From Ascaphus truei (taxonomy: Eukaryota > Chordata > Amphibia > Anura > Ascaphidae), in the NCBI GenBank assembly GCA_036426205.1, contig WSYH01000856.1:94158-158157 (forward strand): a stretch of DNA of 64,000 nt. Direction: 5' to 3'. The notes under the pieces are model-generated. The model was given only the letters and a program-made list of their open reading frames with translations. It did no database searches and was not told the DNA's origin. A program made the translations under genes and the position numbers. Positions 1 through 11,766 of this stretch are shown piece by piece (the first letter of the stretch is position 1; every line of letters begins with the position of its first letter).

Positions 1-1040
1 GGAGTGGTGAGGCAGCAAACCCACGGGCCTTCGCCCGCCTCATCCTCGGCACCGCCTGCGCTCACCTCTCCCACCCCCCTAACACAATAGAACCACCTAC
101 CCTGCGCCGCCATGCACAACGCTCCATCGCACCGCTCCATGGACTCACTAAAGAAGCCTAGAGGATAAGATGTGGGGGCTTGGGGGGGGCCGCCGAGGGG
201 CCCCTCGCCGAGGCACAGCGGGCATGAGGAGCCCCGCTTAGGACTCCTCGAGCAGGAGAGGCCAGAGGGGGGGCTCCCCGCCCTTGCGAAGGAGACCTAA
301 CTCTTCCGAGCCGGAGGGCAGCCAGCGGGGGGCTACGGCCCTGCAGGAGGTGCCTCAACCTCGTAGCCGGCAGCTGGGCTAAGCGGGGGGTGGCACCGAA
401 CCTGAAATGCTAAGTGAACGCTCACCGAAGGGAGTCCGGGGCACGAGGGGGGGCTCCAGCTAGGCACTCAAGCTGGATAAGGGCTAGCGGGGCTCGCCTG
501 CACTTTTCCCGGCACCACACATGCCCCGTTGCTGCTCTCCCCCCCTCCATCATGTGCTCCACCCCCCCCTACATGCGTACGGTGCTGCCTCCCCCCCCCT
601 CATGCTACGTGCGCTCTCTCACTCCCCCCTCCACATGCCCCGTTACTTGTCTCCCCTGCAGCTTCCCCCCCCCCACCCACCTCTCACATGCCCCTGTCCG
701 CTCCGGTCTGACCCCCGCCACCTCCTAACGCAGATGACCTGCAGTGGCGTCGTCTCCCCTGGGACCTGCACGAGCGAAGATGCGCCGGACTGCAAGTAAG
801 CAGATCCCCCCCCCGCACAACACACTGTCCTCAGCTTCGTCTCCCCCCCCCCCAACCACATTTTCCTTTCAGAGCGCCAGCCTCCTGATCCCTCCATGAA
901 CACACACCACACATCTTATCCTAGAATCCGAGTACAATATATAAGAGAAGAGGTCAAAGAAGAGATGAGGAATGAGTCCTGTCGTCGCCTCTATACTATA
1001 TTCATCTACAAGACCACACAGACACACAGAAAAAGGAAAT
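1..1040. other. GC-rich and C-run low-complexity DNA, no gene
   Basis: The first ~400 bases are GC-rich. Bases ~530-860 carry repeated runs of eight or more C between short pyrimidine blocks. Open frames here are proline- and arginine-rich chance frames with no recognisable domain. No tRNA, rRNA or splice structure was seen. It could be the edge of a GC-rich repeat or of a CpG-rich region lying outside the window. Confidence 0.5.
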
Positions 1041-1124
1041 ACAATAAAACCCACACACCACACCCAAACCAAACACACTGCCCCGCCCTCCCCCACACCC
1101 CCCCCCACACCCACACAACACACC

Positions 1125-1169
<45 letters not shown>

Positions 1170-3412
1170 CCATCACCACAGCACACGTACACACAACACC
1201 ACATGTACACACACACACAAACTGACATCGCACACTAGACCACCACCACACACAGCACAGTAGGACACCCACCCACGCACATGTAGACACACACACAGAC
1301 TAGCACACACACACAGTCGCCACACATAGCACACCCACAACACTGTAGGCCACCCAACCACACACACGTCGACAGACACACACACACCCAAGACACACAC
1401 ATGTAATGTAGACACCAGGCACAGGTACACACCACACACATGTAGGACAGACACACCACAATACACAACACACGTAGACAGACACACACACACACACACA
1501 CACACACGTAGACAGACCACACACCTTAACAGACAAACTACACGTACCCACACCACACCACACCACCCACACACCACCAGCACACAACACACACACCTAA
1601 CAGTCGTCCACTATAACACACAGACACACACGTATCACAACACAGATACACACCAACCATCCGTATACACACAGAGCCGAAGGCACGTATACACACAGAC
1701 AACCACCATGATATACACACAGACACAGATAACACACAGACTCACGTACACACAGACACACGTAGTACAACAGACAGAATATCCACACGACAACACACAG
1801 ACCACTTTAACACCGACACACGTGATCACCACAGACACACTAGTACACAACAGACACGTTACAACAAGATACACGTGACACACAGACACCACGCTAGACC
1901 ACAACTCCATACAACACCCTATATCACCACACACACCTAACACAGGAAAGCCTAACACACACACACCTATACACACACAGACACATCTATACACACCAGT
2001 CACCTATACACACAGACCCACAGTCATACACACAGACACACGTTGACAACCACGACACGTATCACAGGACCACACTTTACCACACACACGTACACACACG
2101 TAACACACACTCGACACACACGATCATACACATCCACACGATAAACCACACCCCTAGCGCACGCATACAGACACCAGTCGTACACCACACACATGTAGAC
2201 ACACACACAACGACTAGACACAACGTACAACAAAACACACACGTAGTACCACTGTGTACACCCACGTATAGACACACACACTAGAACACAGTATACACAC
2301 CGGCACCACGTTAGAGCACAGGGCGCTGTACACACCACATAACACATAACACTCTTAGGCAACACACTGCACACCACACACGTAATAGGACACACACCCC
2401 ACAACCACAGACGTACCCACTATAACCCACACACACACCACAGTAACAGCGATAGTACACACACACCGTATACCAACACACACACTAATACTATACACAC
2501 CACGTTTTGACGCACACAACGACACACACAGGATACGACAACAACATCAACAGACGACAAACACACCACGAGACACACACAACACACACACCCACGTAGA
2601 ACATCCCCACACACTACACACACGGACACACACACACACATGACACTACCACACACACACATGACACTTAACACGTACACACACACACTGTACACACGTA
2701 TACATCAACACACATGTACACGTACACACAAGTTACACGTATAACACACACACGGAGACAACACAGAACCGACACACACAATGTACTACACACACAACCA
2801 TGAAGGAACACACACGAGACACACAAACATACACAACACAAGCACACACACACCACACACACACACACACAACACACACACAAACCACACACACACACAA
2901 CACACACACACACACACACACACAGTGTATACACACGTGTATACACAAACACAAACATGTATACACACATGCATACACACACAAATGTACAAACACACAA
3001 GTGTTACACATCACATCACACATATACACACACATGTATACACACACACACATACATGTATACACTACAAAACATGTTACACAGCACACAAACATGTGTA
3101 CACACGTGTATAACACACGTGTATACACACATGATGTATACACACACACATGTTATACACACTTTACACACAGTATACACACACACAAGACACACACCTG
3201 TATACACACATGTGTACACCACACATGTGTCACCACACTGTATACACACACGTGACACCCACAGTATCACACATGTCACACACACACCACACACGTACAC
3301 ATGTATAACACACATACATGTATACACACAAAACATGAACACAACAACATTATACACACACACGTGTGATCAACACACAGTAACAACCACACGTATACAA
3401 ACACACACACAC
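1041..3412. repeat. Long degenerate (CA)n array, about 2.4 kb
   Basis: The plus strand is almost entirely A and C dinucleotide repeat, broken by short variants such as CACACGTA and TGTATACACACA. The perfect stretches are short (about 40 bases near 1,128-1,166). The interruptions are frequent, so this is an old, eroded array or one made of several higher-order CA/TA motifs. From ~2,930 to ~3,340 the motif shifts to TGTATACACACA-type units containing many short palindromes. Long frames of Thr/His on plus and Cys/Val on minus are by-products of the repeat and are not called as genes. Confidence 0.9.
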
Positions 3413-3720
3413 ACTCATCCCCGACAACACACAGCGCACACGCCTATCCGCTATGACCCCCCCAGCACACTGGCATTCTCGGCTCCCCGCCATTCCAGAA
3501 CAGTCACACCGATCAGCACCACACATCGGCACCTTTTGCACCTCCCCCATCGGCCACCACATCCGCACCCCACATGCAGCACCAAACCTCCCAATCAGCA
3601 CACGACAATCACCATCAGTCAGCCACAGCGCACTACCACGCCAGGGCCGCGGACACTCTTCACCCAAAATGCCACACCCACACCACAAAAATCCCGGGCA
3701 ACGTCCGGGGCTCTCACGCT

Positions 3721-3755
3721 AGTATATATATATATATATATATATATATGATATC

Positions 3756-3788
<33 letters not shown>

Positions 3789-3812
3789 ATATATATATAT
3801 ATAATATAATAA
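3721..3812. repeat. (TA)n microsatellite
   Basis: Alternating TA with a few interruptions. It lies just after an A/C-biased non-repetitive stretch (3,413-3,720) in which I see no gene, and before AT-rich unrecognised DNA (3,813-4,200). Confidence 0.9.
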
Positions 3813-4199
3813 CATGTATTCATAAACGAGTTATTAATATAACCCCTAATTGACCTTATATAACATTAGCACCAAAAAACAATACAATAAGTAGTAGAAA
3901 GTTCAAAGTTATCAAAATCATAAGAATAATTATTTTACAGACACTTATATTAGAGTATTTTAAATACAACTACTTAACAGGTAAAAATAGCCTACCCACT
4001 ATCACATACGAATTACTGGCAATATTACACAATAGCATTGATGGTGTCATGGGTATTACACCCATATGTTGAAATACAAAAAGTGTTAATCTAGCACGAC
4101 ACAACTAGTGCAGGGTGAAAGACCATACCACCATCACATACAGTAAGTATTGATGGTAAAAAGTACTAGCACTCGTGGTATATGGATATTCCACTATCC

Positions 4200-5829
4200 T
4201 GGTAACTTCCAAGATCTATAATTCTAAAGAAAGTCGGAATTAGTCAATGTAACGAGTGGATCATTGAACAAACAAAACAGGAGAACACTAAGTGACTACT
4301 TACCCACATTAAGGATGATGAGACTAGAATAACTTGCTAAAGTCTGTACAATGAGAGTGATGAGGCTAAACGTACTATACACAAATCCTGAGGCAAAATC
4401 CATCTTCTAAGTACGAAGCCAAGGTCCGTATGTGGATCTTTTCGGGAAGTTGGTTAGAAAAGACCTAAAAAGATGGTAAGGAGAACGTTATAGTAGGATT
4501 TCAAATAATCTAACCCTAAGCCAAATTCGAGCTATGAAAGACTTATGAAATAATGATTCTGATAATATGTCAAAACGACAAAGGGGAGGGTTGTTCTTCA
4601 GAAACGTGGGACTATCTAAAAGAGCAATGCCTACTTGGAAGATGATTATTCCTATATACGTTATTAGGGGACTCCACATTAAATATAAATAATCTCCAGA
4701 ATCCGACTCGACTCGGACGCAAGGAATAAATACCGGCAAAGAATGGGGTTCATTTATGTGAGATGTCCATGGTGGTCCCATCTTATAACATACACCAAAA
4801 ATTCACAAGACCTGCACGATCCCCTGGCTGTCCCATTGTGTCTGGGATAGATTGATCCAGTCTAAATTATCACACTATAGAGATGCTTCTTAGCACCCCT
4901 CACATGTGCACTACCAGTTATTTGCGTTGAGTAGCACGGATGTGAGAAATCTTTGGGCATCTATTAAGGGGAACCTCATAATCACTGTGGGTTACATTGG
5001 AGTAGCATCTTTATATACCGATTACATCACATCAGGGTATAGAGTCTGTTTCTTACTTTTTGCACGTGGATGTACACTTTATATGCACAAACAAACAATT
5101 TATCAATAGAGAGTATCACATTTATTAAATCAACAATTATTTTTTATTTGAGGGGCCTCTATCTCTCCAGACCACTGGGACGGGCATGGGGACTCGTTTT
5201 GCACCTGAATTATGCTTGGCTTTTATGGGGAGATGGGAGCTCGATTAATTTGGAAATCCTAGATATTGCCTTCAGAAAGCGAAAAGCATTAAAGAAAATT
5301 CTTGCACCAAGTGCTCTTAAAAGAACAATAATATGTAAATGGAAATGGGGGATTCTTGTGAAACATGGGTAACTAATCTGCGGAAAATGCGTAGCCTGCA
5401 AATATGGCAAGGGATAAAACAATGCTCAATACAGTAACAAGAAAACATTACAGTATCAAACAATCATAACTGCCTGGCAACCTTTGTGGTTACGCAATTA
5501 CTTGCCCATGTAACTTATGGTACATTGGTAAAACCACAAGTCCCTAAGACCAGAAATAGGTGGCGCATGTAACGGAAATTAAAAATGCCAGAATAAACAT
5601 CACTAAGGGCAAGAAAAATCATAACCTTGCTCACCATTTCCTGTTACAACATGAAGGGGAAAAGTTTAAGGCCTTCGGTTTTTGGGGAATTGAAATATTT
5701 CTAGAGACCCCGAGGAGAGGAGACAGAGATACATGCTGCTCCAAAAGAACAATTTTGGATTTATACATTAGGCAGCAAATCTCCTGGTTGGTCTCAATGA
5801 ACTTATCAATTAGGCCCTTTCCTCAGTAA
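4200..5829 (+). pseudogene. Decayed Penelope-like element copy 1 (RT and GIY-YIG endonuclease)
   Basis: This is a remnant of a Penelope-like retroelement polyprotein, whose reverse transcriptase is joined to a GIY-YIG endonuclease. In changing plus frames I read a DKGG block (~4,576), PKIHK followed by a DPPGCPIVS-like stretch (~4,794-4,850), an SLYT block typical of PLE motif A (~5,000) and an MGTRFAP-like block (~5,185-5,205). A CGKC-x2-CKYG cysteine pair (~5,380-5,410) and the endonuclease core ITCPCNLWYIGKTT (~5,490-5,535) follow, then a PRRGDRD block and a C-terminal SIRPF. The catalytic YxDD region and thumb are missing between ~5,235 and ~5,280, a deletion compared with an intact copy. 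Several frameshifts and stops are present, so the copy is dead. Its 5' boundary is uncertain. Confidence 0.8.
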
Positions 5830-7130
5830 GCTCCAATTTGGACTCTACCCTAGATACTAGCCACTTCTGTTTAGTGGTTATGTCATGTGGCCCTATTAGG
5901 TGGGATGTTTCATAGTTCTACTGATGAGTTTATAGATTTATTTTCATTTATCTGTAGATGTAGTGATTATGAGTAAATTACTACTGTACCACATGACAAA
6001 TGTATGAGTCTAGAGTCCTGGTTAGCTGGTTTACATGTGGTGATATACTTTGATACTGTCGAATGGGTGTGCTAATTAGGTTAAACACCTAACAATTGTG
6101 TAGATATATATGTAATGGGGTTTTCCCTATGGCCCGTCTGATCCTGACCCATATGTAAGAAAATCCCCCAATAATGGATGTGGTGATATGTGGTGCACCT
6201 GCTGGTAACAGGACTCCGAGTTCTCGCTGGGCGGGTATTGGGGAATATCACCATGACAGGGTCTGAGGTAGTGTGTTCTGAGTCCTACTCACATTCGATG
6301 CAGCGCCTCACCCCATCAGTACCCCTACGTCAGCAGGGGAAAGTAATCTGATGGGGAACTCCTTCCTTGTGCATCCTCCTGGGGAATCACTCACACTCAC
6401 CAGGAGGAATCATTTGAACCAGGGCATCTTTAATGTCATCTCCTCTGGCAGACTGCCCTATCGCGTCGTACTTAGCCGCTCATTCTGTTGAGGTACTCCA
6501 TGCAGAAGGTTCCCACTCTCTTATGAGTTGTTTCCACCTCTCCCTTAAGGGGAGACCACCACCTGTGTCAAGTCCTGGACAAGTGTGGAATAGCTTGCAC
6601 TTGACTCGCAGACCAGACTTGAACTGCTGCAGACACTCACTCAGGACACAAGAACATAACACTAACTTTTGGCAAGTGATGTGTCTTATATACCTCCAGA
6701 AGCAGACCCACCTTTGTGTCACTAACAGTGGACACCAAAGCATGTTGTGTCACCTTCCTTGTTACATATGCACAATTCACCAGGGTTGAGGGCAAACCCC
6801 CATGATGTTAATGGCAACCCTGTCTACTTACCAGGATTACTGAAAACACACTAGATGGGCTCAATATCTAATCGGCTGAACACGGTGCAAGTGAATACTA
6901 AAAAATATAAACAAACACAATGTGAAAGAAAATGCCAAATAAAATCATATGCAAACAAGGTACCAAAAAAACACTCAAACCTTAGAACGGACTGTTTCAA
7001 GGTCCACACGAACAGAGATATAGAAGAACCAGGGGAGCGTGGATACCTTAATAAAAATAAATAAAAAAACTAGGCAACACTATGGCAATACGTCAATAGG
7101 AGCTCCCAAGAGCACCTCTACTTTGAAATG
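5830..7130. other. Unrecognised intergenic DNA
   Basis: The first ~300 bases are probably the 3' untranslated part of the PLE copy just upstream. The rest has no conserved open frame and no repeat that I can match elsewhere in the window. An old LTR is possible for ~6,110-6,800, but no clean terminal motif was found. Confidence 0.4.
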
Positions 7131-7459
7131 TGTAACAGACTAAGGTGCCACAGATGAGGCTAATGGAGGAGGTGTAATCTCAAGGAAGAGAGACACACGA
7201 ACTCAGGTAAAATCACACCAGTTTATCCAAAACAATAAAAGTGGAGGCTTAAGATCCCAGTGGGATAACGCATAGGACGTTGGTGATCGCATATCACATA
7301 AACAGTCGTCTTACTGACATCAAACCGCCACGGTGCATCACAGCCTGGAGCCGACACTCATCCGGTCTTGTTAGCCGATACGTCACTTCCGGTGTCGCCG
7401 CCGGTTGGAAAATGACTTCACGGGAATCCAGGCAATCTCTCCCTTGAAACTCATCACTA

Positions 7460-7595
7460 GCAATACTCGCTTGATTGAATGCCCGAAAAGGGAAAAACAC
7501 AAAAAATGGTTTTATTATATACAATTATAATGTTAGAAAAGAAAAGATGGCGCTAAATGAGCTTGCAACAATGTAAGTAATGGTATTATTATCAC
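7460..7595 (-). repeat. Left arm of inverted repeat (pair with 8,782-8,905)
   Basis: Read on minus, this stretch matches 8,782-8,905 on plus over ~130 bases. The match includes GTTGCAAGCTCATTTAG, an AATAAAACC polyadenylation-like signal and a following CATTCAATCA block. The two arms are ~1.2 kb apart and look like 3' tails of the same retroelement family in opposite orientation. The intervening 7.6-8.42 kb shows nothing codable. Confidence 0.7.
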
Positions 7596-8424
7596 AATAC
7601 AAAGGAATGACGCCTGCTGCTGAGGTATATTGAAGGAGTCTTCAATTCCCATACGTATATAAAGAATAGATGACAGGGAAAATATATTCAGCGCGTGTGG
7701 ATCAATTTAAGGAGAGAACTTAATGTCTCAGAGGCCAAGGATTCCAAATGAGATCTCACTCTAGATGTGTGTAGTACAAACAGTATTAAATAAAATAAAA
7801 CAAAACTTGATATAAAACAATTATCCCAGCTGGGTGCAAAAATTACACCAACACAAAATGGATATTAAATTAAAAATAAACATTCATCTTATACTAAGTT
7901 CTAAAAGAACAGGCGCTTGTTACTCTGGAAAGCACCTTTACGCACTACATTGTCATGCATATATATAACCATTTTAAATTGTCTGCAATATTAGTGATGT
8001 CTGTGGTGAACCTGTACTTCCTTCCTGGGGAACAATGAAGACTATAAATCCTCTTTGTACAGTAAACCCACTAGGTGTTGCAGACAGAACAATGCAGATG
8101 ATCACTAAAATATTTGCCTCCAAGAAAAAAATCATATGAACAGTTTTGTCAATGAAACCAATGAAGTCTAACTGATGGTATATAGCAGTCAAATGTTTAG
8201 TGAAGAAAAATAGTACAAGCTAATCAGTATTGTTTTCGTTCTTTATTTCAATTATTTTTTCTTGTTTTTAAATACTATAATCTTTTTGTATTATATGTTT
8301 TAATATACTTGTGGTCATATGCATTTTAAATATCATTCTTTCTTGATTGTTTTTGATTAAGGAATAAGAGGTTCTGTGGTTTGCTCATTTTATTGTCTTT
8401 TGATATTTCCTTTTTTGTCCTACT

Positions 8425-8910
8425 GTGGTTGCGGTAGTATTGCCCTTACTAACAATGCTTCACATGCCTGCATGGAAAGCTTTGCCTCAGACGGCGCGGG
8501 TCGGTCTTCGCATGCGCGATGACGTGCATTGCGTCATGACGTCATCGTGCGCCCGTTTTTTGGTGACGATCTGCCTGCAGGTAAGAGGGTATTTAATGGA
8601 TGGTATTACACTATGTTTTATCCTGTAAAAAGAAACGTGCTGTGACGTTCGAAACGGCGTTGGATGGGTCTTTTGTCACATAAAGTGCCCTTTTATTCTA
8701 TTTTTTGATCTGGGTCCTCCGCTCCGTTTTGCTTGTGCGCTTTGTTTCACCATTTATCCCTTTTGTATAGTTGATAAGATAACCTTACTTACTTGTTGCA
8801 AGCTCATTTAGTGCCATCCTTTCTTTCTACATTATATAATTGTAGTAATAAAACCATTTTTTGTTTTTTCCCTTCCGGGTATTCAATCAGCGAGTATTGC
8901 TAGTGTATGA
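8425..8910 (+). mobile_element. HHR-bearing PLE-type tail, degenerate copy (pair of 20,800-21,120)
   Basis: The sequence aligns by eye with 20,800-21,120: the same GCATGCGC block, TGACGTCAT palindrome, CTGCAGGTAAGAGGGTATTT block, hammerhead-like core and GGATGGGTC after it. The motif at 8,621-8,664 keeps CGTTCGAAACG, but the CUGANGA box has decayed to TGTAAAAAG and the stem III region carries an extra G. It ends in an AATAAAACC signal and the right arm of the inverted repeat. Confidence 0.65.
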
Positions 8911-10265
8911 GGTTCAAGGGGGGGGGGGTGGGTGGCAGAGGAAACCTTTGTCAGAATGTGTCTAGTGGGTGGGATCCAATACCGGGGTCCCTGACAAATG
9001 TACCGGGGAATCATGCCTGATTCTCGAAACATGGCAGGCACATTGTCCAGCCAATACCCCCCTTGAAAACGTAACAGCCCGACCTCACCACAAGGCTGCC
9101 GCTTCAGACATAAAATCGGAAGAGAATGCGCTGAGGGAATCTCTAGGTTAAGGGGGTACCCCAGCTAGTGCCAAGGTGACCAAAACAGTATATGGTTTGT
9201 GGGGACCAAACAGTACATAAGGTTGGGGGGAATCAGAGTCCAACCTGAGTCAAAGGGAAAGCATGGGGGGACAAATTATGTAGACAGAAAAAAAAAAAAA
9301 AGAGTACATGTCCCTTTCTCGTCCACTGAACAGACTCAGAGTTTAGTTAAAGTGTATTTAGGGATACAAGAGATACCCTGCTACAGCTTAGTGAAATGTA
9401 GAGTGAGGTGCACACTAGGTAAGGTGAATATATAACAAGCAAGAACAGGAAACCTAGTTTGAGAGCACTCAATCACAGGTAAGTAATTGGTGAATTGGTT
9501 AAATTCAATTTAATGTCTATAAACTAATATAAAATACAGGGTATTAAAAAAAAAAATTGGAACATCTATAGTGACCCAGATTGAATGGGAGCACTGTATA
9601 GTGCTCTCGACCTTGTACTAAGTGTGTAGGTTAAGACTAGTGAGGTCTTAAGGTGAACCTATTGCTATATATAGGATAGCCTTGAGGTTCAGGGCACAGT
9701 GGTGAGGCTATTACATCACGCACTAAAATCTATGTGTGCTAAAAAGTACATGAGACGGAACACTGTAATATAGGCAGTGTACTGCTGTAGAGCAATGATA
9801 ATGAGTTGTCAGAAGGATTAGTTTTGCAGTGGCAGCACTCGCATGCAGTCTCTGTGTCTGAATGCTGCGGTCAGATGTGAGTTGCCTGCGCTTGCTTGAG
9901 AAATGCCGCTAAAGTGTATCAGAAATCAATATAGACATACACTCAGATCACAGTGTTGGACTTAATAGTTGCACAGAAAATCAAGGAAAAGGATCAGTTA
10001 GATATTCAAAATATAGATCTACAAAAGAACCTAATAGCTTCAAAGACTTAGATGGTTTTAAAGAATTTGATCTATTATACTTCTAAAACAAGTAACAGAT
10101 ATTGAATGTGTATTATGTCCAAAAAACAAAGCAAATATACTAGAGACAGATATGATTATGAAAAAAAAATCAAGTTTATCACTGGCAGAGAGTAGTAACT
10201 TCCTATTCAAGATAGATCTTTCAAGAAAGTAATTCAAACCACTAATTACTCCTAATAAATATTTT
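8911..10265. other. Repeat fragments without a gene
   Basis: 8,905-9,150 resembles the GATTGCTAG...TTTCAAGGGG block that recurs at ~37,990 and ~44,540 (LTR-like family A). Around 9,455-9,475, read on minus, there is GATTGAGTGCTCTC, the same end signature as other HHR-bearing tails here. The remainder (9,480-10,265) is unrecognised AT-rich DNA. Confidence 0.45.
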
Positions 10266-10639
10266 AAAGACCAAGAACATAGAGTATCCCATGGTGAGTC
10301 TGACTTTCAGAGGCAGAAAGAAACGGCTCTACCCTCATTCTGTATCCTTGTCAGTACTTAGAGCATGATGGTCATCGTGGACGTGGTGTTTCCTTTGGGA
10401 AGAGGCAGAGGAAGTCGTACCTTTTGGGGTCATCAGTCTAATCGGTTTTGCCCCTGAATCTACCCACGATGCACATTCTTATCATCAACAGGACCCATCA
10501 ACAAAGACACAAACAAGTCTTTCCCTTATTACAAAAGGACACAAAAGAATCAGAAGAGGGAAGAGGGGGAGGGGGAGGAGGTTACAGGTCTGCTCCAAAA
10601 AGGAAGACATTTTGAGCGACCTTTCCTAATATATAAACA

Positions 10640-11766
10640 TAGCGAATATACCTGGCGTTGCCGTGATGTAATGTTCTGGCTCCTCCATCCTCCCTCTCAA
10701 CTCCCTTCCCCCCCTCTTCACAGCTGTTCGAGCTGCGCCTTCCCCCCACTTTTACCAGCTCCGATTCCCCCCCCATTCAATGCTTGTGTCCCCTCCCTCC
10801 AGTTCACAGCTCGTCCCCCCCCCCCCCCGTTCACATCTCCGTGCCCCCGTGTGTTTGGCAGGAGCTGACTGAGGGGGAAGTGTGTGTCAGTTCAGTCAGT
10901 GAGTGTGTGTCAGTCATTGTGTGTGTCAATAGTGTGTGTCAGTCAGTGAGTGTTGGTCAGTCAGTAGTGTGTTGTCAGTGAGTGCCTGTCAGTCAGTGAT
11001 GTGTGTCAGTCAGGTCAGTGAGTGTGTGTGTTTGTCAGTCAATGTGTAGTTCAATATGCTTTTATGTGTGGGTTCCCCACTACTCACTGCTCCCTCCCCC
11101 CCTCTCCTGACTCCCTCTCCCCCCCCTCTCTCCTGACTCCCTCCCCCCCTGCTGACTGGCGGTGGCACGCTAGTGTCGGCGGCGAGTGGACAGGTGAGGT
11201 GCTGCTGAGAGGGGGGGGGGGGGGTGGTGGTGGGCTCAGAGGCGGCTGCAGTGGTGTTGTCCTTCCCCCTCCCCCCCGCATTTGTGTCGGCAGCGGGTGG
11301 GGAGGAGGTGAGGTGCTGCTGAGAGAGGGTGGGGGGTGGTGGGGCAGAGGCGGGTGTCGTCGTCGTCAGTGGTTCCCCCTCCCCCGCGCGGAGCTGTATC
11401 GGCGGCGGGTGGGGAGGCGCTGCTGAGAAACGGTGTGGTGGGGGAGAGGCGGCTGGAGGCGGCGGTCCCCCCCCCCCCACGCGAAGCTGTGTCGGCGGCG
11501 AGCCTGGTGGATTCCCTGGGGGGAGGTGAGCTGGAAAGGTGATGGGGGGGGGAAGCCAGCGGGGAGGTGAGCTGGGTGAAGAGGTGTGTATGTGTGTGTC
11601 AGTTGAGTGAGGCCGAGGGGGAATGTGAGCGGCGGGTGAGGAGAAGAAGAGAGTGGCAGTTGGGTGACATCATAGAGCCACCAATCTGATTGGCCAGAGG
11701 CTGAGGACCAATCAGATTCACCCCATCTAGCACCAACCTCACAAATTTCAATTTTATATATTAAGA
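10640..11766 (-). mobile_element. Non-autonomous Helitron (copy 2), minus orientation
   Basis: This is an opposite-strand copy of the element at 42,731-43,608. On minus it starts with TC after an A at ~11,766. It ends near 10,640 with a CACGGCAACGCCAGG hairpin followed by GCTAT, where copy 1 has GCTAG. The body contains GC-rich tandem units of ~110-130 bases (11,150-11,510) and a (GTCAGTCAGTGAGTGT)-type microsatellite (10,880-11,050). No Rep/helicase is encoded. It has landed inside the 5' part of PLE copy 2: the sequence on both sides joins to a plausible PLE reading (CCTAAT with ATCTCAGG). The 3' boundary is uncertain by ~10 bases. Confidence 0.75.

Noticed and set aside
896..3751. Long Thr/His and Cys/Val open frames across the CA-rich array
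   Set aside because: They follow directly from translating a CA or TG repeat in any frame. Frames on both strands overlap and have no domains.
11010..11540. Pro/Gly/Val-rich overlapping frames on both strands
   Set aside because: They are products of GC-rich tandem units in the Helitron.
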